Both the position numbers and the translations under genes were made by a program. Under the pieces are notes generated by a model that did no database searches, was not told the origin of the DNA, and saw only the letters and a list, made by a program, of their open reading frames with translations. Positions 11,340-22,770 of a stretch of 64,000 nt of DNA are shown here, piece after piece (positions within the stretch are counted from its first letter, which is position 1; every line of letters starts with the position of its first letter). The stretch comes from Pterois miles (Eukaryota > Chordata > Actinopteri > Perciformes > Scorpaenidae): assembly GCA_947000775.1 (NCBI GenBank), contig CAMQGK010000567.1, positions 18,878,001 to 18,942,000 of the forward strand, in the 5' to 3' direction.

Positions 11340-14300
11340 TCAAATTTACTGACCAAAATCATCACCAGTGGTACAGGAAGCAGTATCTATTATACTGTAT
11401 ATACCAGGTCCCATACTGCGTAAAGTGAGGTTTTTGTCTTGATAAAGTAAGTTTAAGTGCTATGGAAATTCTGTATCGATCAGTCCATGAAGAAATACAC
11501 ATGCCGCCAATAATTAATGTTGAATATGAATAAACAAAGCTGTGGGATTACGCCAACAAAAAACAAAGCATTCAAATACTGATTTGGAGGTTGATTATAA
11601 TGGCAACGGTTGAAGCTTTGAGGTATTGGTGTTAGTACTATTTTTGCTTGATAAATGACTTAATTGGCAAATCTATCATAATTATTTCAGATTATTTTTT
11701 CTTTTGATTGACTAATTGATTAATCAGCTAATTGTTTCAGCTCCAAAGCAAACTATTGTGTGAAATATAAGTTTATGATGTAGCATTATGATTTCCCTTC
11801 ATGGGAACAATCCCAGACCAAAAGTACACCAACAGGGGTGTCCACATACTTTTTTTGTATATGCTGTCTGCTTGCACAAGGTTAAAACAGAACATACATC
11901 TCTAACTGTTAAAGATCATTTTTTATTTGCCCAAATACTTGAACTACAAGGACATAAGAACACCCTCAGCTATAGAAAACATCAAATTTTGTCAAATGAC
12001 CAGCAGTACAAACTTGTAAAGCTTTGCTGTCTTAGATATCTCTATAAACCAACAGAAGGGAGAGAAGAAACAACTAAAACAGGTGAATTAAACCAAAAAC
12101 TCTCCCGTGAGTGAAAAACTCACCGGCCTCAGAGGTCACAGATGAGGGTTTGCCAAATTAAAGCACTAACAAAACGATAAGCACTCAATACAAAAACAGT
12201 ATTTACAGGAAAAATTACAACAGCTTTTTAACTCCAATTCCTCTGGCGACTCAGTTCCCGAAATCCCTTTTACAAACTCCCATCCATCAATATCAGCAAT
12301 CACTTTTCTTATTCTCTCCTCAGATTATTTAAATAGTCCACGCTGGTTTTTACTTCAGACAGTGATGCAAGTCATAATGGTCAAAATCAGTCCATTACTA
12401 ACAGATTGTTCATAGTTGCCACTCATCTGTCTGTGGACCCAAAATGACAGTCATGGAAGTCTCGTCATCGGTCTGTTTTCAGGTGACCAATGACGCAACA
12501 GTGCCAAGCAGAAAATTTACTAAAGACCTTTGGAGGAAAAACAAAAAAAGATTAACAATATCTACATTCATGGTGTTGGTATGACGTCCCCACACAGGCA
12601 CAAACATGCACGCTGCAGTCACATCATGGTTTGCAACAGAACAGTAAAAACAGCACACGTTAAAGCAAAGAAACACACACTCACACCCTCATATATACAT
12701 AGTTCTGTGCATGCATGCACACAAACTCACACAAAGGGACAGATTTACATTAAGTGCACACTTTTTTTGGGATTAAGCATCAGACTAAAACCCATATGGA
12801 TTACAGTCAATACCATTAAAAAAAAAAAAAATCTTGATGGAAACCATTCAGTTCGACATCCACAAAATGATTCCAGATGGATCAGAACACAAAACAAACC
12901 TACTGACAATTCAAATAAATGTATAACGCTTCGGAGAAGAAACATACGCCAACTGTCTGATGTTACTCTTTAAAAAACAAAAGTCAAACTGAGCTCAAGT
13001 GGTATCCCTTCAATGACAAACTGCTCTGGTCAAACAGTTTATTACGGTCAGGCCAGAATTAACAAAATCAAACGGAATTGTTTTCAGACTGATGGATTAA
13101 TGTGTCAGTTATAAATCACACCTTTCAATGACAAACACATGGTAACGGATCCCACAGCGCTTATAAAAAAGTATTACACCAGTTTCCATTTTACATCTCT
13201 GAAGCATAATGGATGCAATCAGTTTTGGTTGCTTTGACACTCAAAAATAAATCTTCACAAAACTAAAATAACTGATCGGATTGACCGGGTCGGACAAATG
13301 TTTTATAAGCTGAATGGAGAGTGGGATTAAAAGAGTGACCAGTAAATACGCCTGTATCTGTAAGCTCCAACAGCTTGTTTTGTAATAAAATCTACACCAC
13401 AAAAATGAAGGAAAATCCTAACGAGTTTTCTGAAAACTACCAGTCAAGGGGAAGGATACAAGGAGCATTTTCAAGGCACAGAATAGCCTGCAGACTACAG
13501 TAAGGTCAATCATTAAACATATAAAATGTAAAGAAAATGGCACAGCTGTAAATCTGTTTAGAGCAGACTGTGTTGTGCAAGAAGCGCGTTAGTGAGGTTA
13601 AATCCAATAGAGGATTTGTGACAGGCTGCTCACTTTAAGTCCCATAAATCTCGATTGGGCATTTTTGTGAAAAGAAACTGGAGGAAATGTATTGTTCAAT
13701 CCATGTAGACTCAAGGCTGCCACAGATGTTTCTACCAAAAATTTAGGAGGGTGAATACATCAATCAAATTTTTTTTTTTTTTTTTATTTTAAAACTTGGA
13801 GAGATTTGTTTTTCTTGTGACATTGCAGGAAAACTCACTCGGTTCGTTGTCGTCTGACTGAGAGTCAAATGCGATTTTGTGTTGAAATGTTCTAAAACAC
13901 ACCTGACATCACAGCTGGTTGTGGTCAGGTTCCCTCTCAGGTAGAAAGACATTATTTTTTATTCAAAGCATCCACTCTGGTTCAATGCTGTTAAACAATA
14001 AAAAGATGAAAAAGTCCAAGAGGGGGTGAATACTTTTATATAAGCACTGTTATCCTTCAAATGAGAACAGGGGTAAGTAACAAGTTCGGAAACTTTCCAG
14101 CAACAAAAAGACATTCATAATGGCTTGATTTTTTTCCTGAAAAAATACCACCTCTTTAAGAACCAAATGATAAAATCTACATCATAAATTGAGAATAGAG
14201 AACAACGCGACAATGCTCTGGAAAAAACAAAAAGATATTAAAGGAAACATTCTGAAGAGTGCAATTTTTCAGTACCCTGCACACCCCCCTCTCGCTCCAC

Positions 14301-14764
14301 CATGTTCTTTGGCTCTATGAAGCCTGTTCATGACACCTGTCTTCAACTAATTACCAGAATAATAAAATAAACACTGGCAGGTAATGAGTTCCCCTCAACA
14401 TTAAAACCTTAAACCATTGAACCTGTAAGTCAAGATTGAAACCAGCGGCGAAAAAGTCCGTGACATCACCAAACCAGTGGGATGCTGTTTTTGGCATAAC
14501 GTCAGTGGCTCGTGCTGTGAGATGACCATCACGCACACACAGCGGGGAGGGATTAAACTGATTTTGGACACAGGGGCAGGGTCCCTCCATGAGTAGATCA
14601 CCAACAGCGACATAAAGTGGGTGAGTGTGAAGTGGATGAGGCGATGCAGGGGCTCCCTCTGGTGGTGGGAGGAGAGCAGGGTTGGCACAGTGGCAGAGCT
14701 CCCTTGACTCTTGGCTCAGCTCAGCGCTGCTCAGTCCGTCTCGTGAAGACGTCGCCGGCCCGTT
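11340..14764 (-). other. Intergenic DNA and long 3' UTR of ubtf
   Basis: No coding exons are recognisable below the ubtf stop codon. Candidate minus-strand AATAAA signals lie at about 13,037 and 11,923, so the 3' UTR could be 1.7 to 2.8 kb. A Tc1-type end (aggggtgtccacatactttt) lies near 11,830 and a second transposon end at 14,015-14,050. Confidence 0.4.
13690..14052 (+). mobile_element. Non-autonomous Tc1/mariner remnant
   Basis: It ends in gggggtgaatacttttatataagcactgt, which resembles the 3' inverted repeat of a common fish Tc1 family. Upstream gagggtgaatac, a T-run and ttgtgacattgcaggaaaactcact resemble internal parts of the same family. No transposase frame is present. Confidence 0.45.
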
Positions 14765-17700
14765 TCAGTCCGAATCGGAGTCCGACGACCCCTGTGAATT
14801 CGATTCACTGCTGCTGTCCTCCGACTTGTTCTCCTTGTCTTCCGCCTCGTCGTCGTCATCGTCATCATCGTCGTCATCGTCGTCATCATCGTCATCCTCC
14901 TTCTTCAAACAAATAACAAAAAATGAATAATTAGCAGGGAGCAATCGATCTTTCAGAGGTTGTAGCAGAATCAGTTTTACAGGTAGAGTGAAGATACTGA
15001 TATATGAATTGTATTGTTGATTGATTTACAGTAAAATATATACATACATTTGCATAAAGCAGCATATTTGCCCACTCCCATGTCAATAACAGTATTGAAT
15101 ATTTGACAGATCTCCCTTTAAGGTATATTTTGAACAGCGAAAAATGTGCAATTAATCGTGTTTAACTGGACAATCGTGCGGTTTAAATATTTGAATCGAT
15201 ATACAGCCTTAACATTTAGTGCTTCTTGTCGTTATCTCTGCATAGTGGCAAAAAAAAAAAAACGCAACTCACGTCGTCGTCGTCGTCGTCCTCCTCCTCA
15301 TCCTCACTGGATGAGTCTGCCTCAGAGGAAGCCTTCTCCCGCTCATCATCTTCATCGTCGTCCTCATCGTCGTCCTCCTCCTCCTCCTCCGTGTCCTGTG
15401 GGAAGAGAGATGTTTAGTGCTGTGTTCCAAATTGCATACTTCGGACATACTATACTTTACGTTGAGTACATACTGCAACTGCCCTTACAAAGTACGTAAT
15501 GTTGCATGTAGTATGAACACAATTACATTCTTCTTCAAAATATTGTGCCTTGAGCTTTAACCCTCTTGCTCATACTGTAAATCTGCTGTGCAGAGGACTG
15601 TGGGTCAGAACAGCCAGAAAAGCATGCTGACTTGCATACTAAGAAGAAGAAAGAGTCTGCACTTACAGATTTCTTAGCCTTTGCCTTGGGGCCTCCTGGT
15701 TTCGCTGTTGTTCTTCTTTTCTGAAAGCAGGTAAAGAGTTTTAAACATGCCATAGTAAGATATTAGAAAGCCTACAGCATTACATTGTTGCAGTACATTT
15801 ATTTCCATGACTTACTTGTGAGTTATATTCTTTGTAAGTGTTTCTCTCTTGTGAAGACAAGCTCTGCGGACGAATGAAAATGTATGTTAGATAGGTCCAC
15901 TGCTCAACATGTCTTGACACCCCCCTCCAGCCTTCCTCAGACAACCACTTCTTACAGCGAGCCACTGCTCCAGTTGGACTTTGTACTGCCTCTGCTTCTC
16001 CTCGGCGATCTTCTTGTAGCGGTCCTTCTCCTTCAGCGCTAACCTCTGCCAGCGGCTGCCAATCTCAGTCATGCGCTCTTTCATCGGGAGGTGATTCAGC
16101 TCTCCGTTGGACAGCATCTCCTGAGAGAACTTCTGATATCCGTTTCTAGACGGTCAAAAGCAAGCGCAAGAATCACAACATTAAGGTTTCAACAGAATAC
16201 ACACCGCAGGCAGCGAAGACGAGTTGGATGTGACAGACTTACGATGGTGGTTTCTTGGGTTCACCCTCAAACTTCATCTTCTTCCCTGAGGCAATGGCAG
16301 CAGCAGGCGAGCGCATCTCACACAGGTCTCTCTGCGGAGGAGAGGTCAATTGTTAGCTCGCTCTACACTGTAAACACATGCTGCCGAGCTCTACTGGACA
16401 TCGCCTGTGAACTGACACCAACCTCGTATCTTTTCTGGTCCTCTGCTGCCTTTTTGATCCACATAATTTTCTCTTTTTTCTCCATGGTGCTCCAGGTTGC
16501 TTCCATTGCTTTCTGTGCCTTTGGCCGGTCACTCTGCAAAACACAGGTTCACATTAAACACACTTGTGGAGGGTATTTATGTGTATTTTCCAGCACTTTG
16601 TCAGCTATAGAATTATACAGGTGCAGCAGAGTGGCAAAAGACAAAAGATTTAGTTATTGTTATTTAAAGTATAATTTTATGTTACTCCACCAAATAAAAC
16701 CTGACATACGTTTAGTATTACCAGTGTTCATCATGTAACGGGCTACTACCAGTTTGTATTCTTGAGACTTGATGCATACCTTAAATCTGGCCAGGTAGTC
16801 TCCGATGACGCTCTGCTGCCAGATGTCCTGTGCGGTTTTGGGCGGGTCTGGCAGACGACTACGATCCTCCTTCTCCTTCTTCTCCGACTCGGCCTTCAGG
16901 ACCGTTTCTAGGCGTTTATACTTCTCCTTAACGACCAAGACGGCAACGTCATTATAACATATATTTGAAAATTAAAACAAATTCAGTATGATTTGCCTCC
17001 TGTGATCCGCTCTGTTGAGGTGACATTTCTTCAGTGTAATATTAGATTACCTTCTTCTTATCAGGAAGCTCATTCCACATGCGAGCCAGGAGTCGTGTGA
17101 GTTCGCTGTCAGAGAGGTCTGGCCGTTCCTGCTGCAGTTTCGGACGCTTCTCCTCAGAGAAGATGAACATGGCTGAAATTGGCCTTTTGGGTTTCTCTGG
17201 ATTGGCCTACAGGTTATGGTTGAAAGGAAATATCAGGAATAGATACCACAATATCTAAGTAACTAATTAAATACCAATACAATATTGAACTTTTAGTCTT
17301 TAATAGCACAAAGAATGAAATGTATGGAATGAGACTTGAGCTTAACATGTTATACTCCTATACCCCTGTTTCTGTCGCAGGAACTTTCGCCCTGAACTAC
17401 GAGCCTTTTGAGGAACTCATTGTGTTTCAACTGCAGGAACCAGGATCTAAATTAAGTTTTTTGAGTCTGAATTGAGTTTGCAGGGATGACCATCACTGAT
17501 TGGAAAATACACACACACACACAGCACTACTGCTTCAACTCGTGTACTGCTTCATTCATAAAGTGGAAACACAGACAACAATGGGCTAAAGGAAGCATTT
17601 AGTTCCTTGAAAAATAGTACCAGAGACTAAATGTAGTGGAAACTTTTGGTGAAAACCTGGAGTCTCATTTCCGTAGATAATATTGTAGTAGTGGTAAAAA

Positions 17701-20700
17701 AAAAAAATCACAGTTTGTATCTGAGCAAATGTGAAGAGTGTATACTTGGTCTTACCTTTGCTTTAGAGGCCTTCTTTTTGGCGGCAGGACTGTTGGGTCC
17801 ACCCTTCTTAAAAATTTTCTCCTCAGACAAAACCCGGTGTTGCTCCTCCTCCGACAAACCCTACAGTTCCACACGGCAGAGACAGTACATGAAAAATTCA
17901 TGCACGCAAAATGTATATATATAGCACACATATGGCATGTAGATAGACAGATACACATAGATGGCTGCAACAAAAAGCATTGAAAAATTAAGACTTACGC
18001 TAAGAAATCTGTTCATCTCAATTTCAAACTCCTTCTTCCTCTGAAAAAAAAAAAACAAAAACAAATACGACATGTTTAGACAAATCTGAAGTTTTGTTTT
18101 TAATGATCAGCCGTGACGGTTCTGGACTCACCTGTTCACAGCGTTTCTGGTAGCTGTCCTTCTCACCCTGCTTCAGCAGCTTCCACCGCTGGCTGCACAT
18201 CACCATACGCTCTGTGCTGGGTACGTCCTTCATGCTCGACATCAGCTCCGCGCAGAACATGGAGTACCCGTTCCTGAAAGCACAGACACAGACGCTATAT
18301 TCAAACAGCTCACTCACACGACGGTGGCCTCCAACCAGCATCGTGCAGCAGATGTGTCAGCGGTGTATTAGCAGCTGTGACTCACGGAGGCGGTTTGTCA
18401 GGTCGGCCGTCAGATTTGTCTTTCAGGTGCCTCTCAGCCTTGGTCAGGGTAGACTTGACGATATCCTCTTGGGTCATGTTTAACTCCGGGTGCTGCTGGA
18501 TGTACTCCCTCATCGTCTCCTGCAATATTGCAAACACAAGGACGAAAGATGGGTCTGTATGTCATTATTGCTCTTCATCATTCTACCACAACAGCCCTTG
18601 GATATCAACAACTCTTCACACACCAGCGTGGTCTTACCTCGTACAGTTTCTGCTGCTCCAGGGACTTTGCGATCCATTTGAGCCTCTTCTTGTCAGACAA
18701 CTGCGTCCACTGCTTGCCAAGACTGTCCTTAATATCTTTGGTGGTTGCCTGATGTCAAACACGGACAGTTAGAACCTGTCACATCATACAGTGCTGTATA
18801 TTGTGTTATAAACGCGTGAACTTACATCCGGGCGTGTCTTGAGGACGGCCTTCTTTTCATGGTTGTACCACAGCTGTTGGGGGGTCTTGGGCTTCTCTGG
18901 TGCATTTGAACCTTTCTTGGTCATGCTCTCCACAAGGTCCGGGTGTTGTTCTCTACATTTACACAACAGTTAAGCACAATTATAATCCTCTTGTGCCTCC
19001 TTTTTAAAAAGTTGCTCTGATGTCCTAAGAGGTCAAAATATCTGCATCAAAAAAACTGCTAAAAAACACTATATGTAAGGGATAATGTACGGCTAGCGGC
19101 TCATTATTGTGACGAAACATGAGAAAATGGCTCAGTCTTGTAGAAAATAACTTCAGTACAATTTTGAAGTCAGGGCTCTAGATTGAAAGTCTGATTTTAC
19201 ACTGGAATGGCCGCGGGGTCAAACATGGTTTTAATGGGGACATTTTTATCCCTGAGGGTCTGAGTGTTTGTATTTATGGTAACACAGATGAACCGATGTT
19301 CAAAATCTCAAACCCATGCCAACATGTACACCATATGCATTAACAACAGCCAAAATGACCCAACAATTAAAAATGAAAAAGATAAATACGTTCCTGGTGA
19401 TGCATAAAGGTTAAACATGCTGCAGGTGCAGACCTGATACCCCCAGTGCTAATAGGACGTAATCATGAATACTAGTAATACGTAATCTTACCTGAACTTC
19501 ATCATGCTGTGCACAAATGTTTCTTTGTCTCTTAAGAAGTCTTCAACGTACTTTTTCTGTAGTCATGAAAAGAAAATGTCTCCGTTAGCAATTGATGAGA
19601 TCAGAAACAGAATCAGATTTATTTCAGCAGCACCTTGCATGCCTTTATCGGACCTTCTTTTTGTCAGGCAGCTCCCGGTATTTCTTGGAGAGGATTTTAG
19701 TTAGGTCTAAGTTGCTCATCTCAGGGTGAAGCTTTGCGTATTTGGCCCTCTTTTCCATGAAGAAGCGGAAGTATGGAGTCAAGGGCTTCTTGGGGAAATC
19801 TGGGTGTTTCTGTATATGATTTGGGTAAAGATTTAGGAGTTATATTTATGGCTTATACTTGTTGATTAGATGAATAAAACCAATGTTTTAACCCACCTTT
19901 ATCTTTTTGCCCTTGTAAGGGTTCTTGATGTAGTCTTGGGCATCAAATATCAGTTCTGTCAGAGTCCGAAATTTACGAATCTGTGGTTAAAGCAGACAAA
20001 AAAATAAACTCAAGGCAACATTTTGCAACTATCAGACAAATTAAACTGTTTTGCACAATCTATGCAAATACTACATACCACATTAATATGCTGCAAATAC
20101 AAAGTTAAACTGGCTCACCTCTTTAGAGACCTCCTGCCACTTCTGCTTACACATCTCTGCTGTGTAGGAATTGAAGGCCACCTTCTGCCAGTCAAGGTGG
20201 GACTCTGATGTTTTGTATTTAGTCAGGTCTTTCTGAGGCAGGGCCACTTTCATGGCCTCCAGCAGTTTCAAGAGGTCATCCTGGCCCCACACTGATAACA
20301 CAAAAACAACCGAAAGGACACAAACATTATACATCTGCTTATCTGCAAGCTAAATTACAAAACTAGCTATAATATCATCACTAACACGTCATTTTACAGG
20401 TCTGCAAATTTCATGAGAATTAGGTGATGATTACCAAGTTACCTACTTGAATTTTCATTGAAGTTACTCCTAAATTACCCCAACATATACCAAAATTAAT
20501 TTATGATAAACATTATTTAATAATTAGATTCTGCCATTTCCATGTTTGCTGATAAATACATAATTAGCAAATAACTTGAAATTTCTGAAAAAACTGCGTG
20601 AATTATTGCTTTAGCTACCAGGTTACATTTATGTAGACAATAAGGCAGATTTGTGTCTGAGCAGAAGTGACTTCTATTGATTTTCTATTGGTGTTATTGT

Positions 20701-22749
20701 TTTCCACCTCTGATGGAGAGCAGCACACAGCTGCTTCTCGAGACTAAGGGCCCTATTTTAACTATTATATACTAGTTTAGCATAGTTATTCAATCATGTT
20801 TATAGTAAAGTAATTTTCTATACATTTTGAGGTAAATATTGGGGTAATTTGGCTGTAATTCTAAAGAAATCTCCATTAACAGGTTACTTACTCATTATCA
20901 CCTATTTGCCATGAAATTTGCAGACCTGTAAAATAAAGTGTTACCACATCATCTTGCTTGTCTCAAAGTATGTCCAATTATCGTTCCCCTGAGAAAAGAA
21001 ATCCCTCTTATTATTCATATAGTGACTTAAAGTATGTAATACTCTGTAATACTGTGTTTTAAGTGACTACATCCCAAAGGGTGTCACCACTTTACTTGCT
21101 ACAGTGAAATGTACAGTAAGGAGAGTGGGGCGATTGTGAGGGGAAGTTGAGCCACCTCTTGTTTCTAGGCAACCATCGACAAAAATTGGCCATCCATTTT
21201 AATGTGTGTGATGGAGAGAGGCTCATTTGACGAGTGGTATGCACATTTCGGTTAAAAAAAACATCTTTTTGCCAATCAAAGTGATTTTTTATGTTCAGAG
21301 TTGTTATGCTTGTATCTGAACAATTATGGACAAGTACAAAAAAATGTCACACGTGTTAGTGCATTAGTAGTAAAGTTACATATATATTGCACATACTCAT
21401 ACATACATGGTAAACAACAATATATACAAACATTAATATACCCATTTGTAATATAAGTGACCTCTCAACATATAAGAATAAATAAAGCCACTGGCTGTCA
21501 TTCTTTCTGCCCACCTTAATCTCTGGGGTGTTACTGTAGCCATCATTATGTTAGTAACTTACAATGAGGTAGCAGTGAGCTAGTTGGTCCCATAGGCTAA
21601 CCATAGTGGCTTTTGACACTTTTTGCCGTCACGCCGGGCGGCACTCCTCTGCTGTTGAGAGCCAGACGAGCATGTTTGTGAGCTCATACTGCAGGGGAAA
21701 TATTCACTAGGCAGTCGACACTTTGACTGGTGTCTGTTGGACCGCGAGCTTTTGAGAAAAGTGGAGAAAGGTATCACCTCCGCCTGTATGGTGAACTGAG
21801 GATGACTTTCATAATCTTGAAGTATTTATTCAGCTATTGGTGGAAAAACATCATCTGTACAGAACATCATGTACATTAGTAGGTCTATAAAGAGCAGCGG
21901 AGAAGAGACATCGAGTCCTTAAAGGACTGACGGCAGTGCCAGGAGGACATCAGGTACTATTTCATGAGTAGGGAGGACACATGGTAGTGTTGGTTTAATG
22001 CCAATTTATTTCACTATTTTCTGTACAATGTAAAATGTAAGGCAGTTTATGGCATGGAGTGCAGGGCAGCATTAGACTAAAAATAGTTTAAGTGCAGTTA
22101 CCGATGTAGAAAAAAAAACAAAACCATGTTAATGTGGAAGTACTGATCTGCCTCTGAGCTTTTTATATTGTTCATCACTTCATTATCTGGAGCAGCAGAG
22201 TCTGGAAAGTAACTAAATATGCCGGTGTAGGTTATCCGAGGCCCATCCACAGTACAAGGCTGAGGTATGATCACATTTGAGCTGAAATATCTGGTGTTCC
22301 CACATGTTTTACGTCATTTTTAAAACACAATCGCTCCAGGAGAGACGATTAGCGTACTGTTACTATGGAAAGACGCTGGTTCTCGTTCAGGGACACGACG
22401 CACTGGAAGCGAGGACCATAATTCATACAAGGCTACGAATACGGAGGATATAAAAAAAAAAAACAATTATAAGAGTAGGAATCTACACACCTGAGCCTAT
22501 GAATATAAAATGAGGGCAGCTGTAACTGTTACAACTCCAGGAGGCGTCCACATACACAAACCATGTTTTAGTTGGAGACATTACTGTCATTCCCTCTTTA
22601 GAAACCGGCTCAACTCACCCCTTTAGTAACAAAATGGGTTATTATAAGTTTAAACACACAAAGTTCACATAATGGCAGATGATTGCATTTTTTGTGTTGA
22701 GTATAACCCCACCTTTGTCTTGGGTGGTTGCCTCCATTTCTCCATTCAT
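14765..22749 (-). CDS. ubtf: Upstream binding transcription factor UBF (HMG-box, RNA polymerase I)
   Basis: Twenty coding exons join in frame to about 743 aa (human about 764): 22749-22713, 20291-20119, 19980-19897, 19809-19654, 19556-19492, 18952-18826, 18748-18638, 18519-18386, 18273-18132, 18040-17999, 17860-17756, 17206-17051, 16926-16780, 16533-16423, 16331-16243, 16145-15956, 15863-15816, 15720-15667, 15395-15273 and 14902-14765. The N-terminal dimerisation region (VWGQDDLLKLLEAMK...) is followed by six HMG boxes, for example KKPLTPYFRFFMEKRAKYAK from about residue 105, EKPKTPQQLWYNHEKKA, EKPKRPISAMFIFSEEKR and KKPPSNGYQKFSQEMLSNGE. An acidic Asp/Glu/Ser tail runs from residue 658 to the end. 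In the family, UBF binds rDNA in the nucleolus, bends it and recruits SL1 for Pol I transcription. Start is at MNGEMEAT, the family start. Confidence 0.97.
15273..15395 (-). repeat. ubtf: Coding GAC/GAT/GAG triplet tract: UBF acidic tail, part 1
   Basis: This penultimate exon encodes mostly Glu and Asp with a central serine-containing spacer. The last exon (14,902-14,765) has a second Asp run of more than a dozen residues. On the plus strand both read as tcg/tcc/tca triplet repeats that fake open poly-Ser and poly-Arg frames. The acidic tail interacts with SL1 in the family. Length polymorphism is expected. Confidence 0.85.
18638..18748 (-). other. ubtf: 111-nt cassette exon equivalent to the UBF1/UBF2 alternative exon
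   Basis: This exon is exactly 37 codons with phase 0 at both ends and encodes residues 215-251 in HMG box 2 (ATTKDIKDSLGKQWTQLSDK...). Mammalian UBF2 lacks 37 residues at the matching place (human 221-257). The exon is bounded by standard AG and GTAAGA signals, so skipping it would keep the frame. Confidence 0.7.
20382..20944. mobile_element. MITE copy 2 (563 bp), same family as 9,332-9,952
   Basis: The ends taacacgtcattttacaggt and accTgtaaaataaagtgtta are inverted, and the internal blocks ttccacctctgatggagagc and ctgcttctcgagacta match copy 1. It sits in the ubtf intron between exons 22749-22713 and 20291-20119. A possible imperfect flanking repeat (atcatc) is present. Confidence 0.85.
20945..22712. 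other. ubtf intron, no further gene
   Basis: The remaining intron has no recognisable exon. One 65-aa minus-strand open frame at 21,580-21,777 has no family resemblance. Confidence 0.5.
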
Positions 22750-22770
22750 TTGTGGGTGCACTGGGTTGTA

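Noticed and set aside
14617..15499. Plus-strand poly-Ser, poly-Arg and poly-Pro frames
   Set aside because: Shadows of the GAC/GAG-coded acidic tail of ubtf on the other strand.
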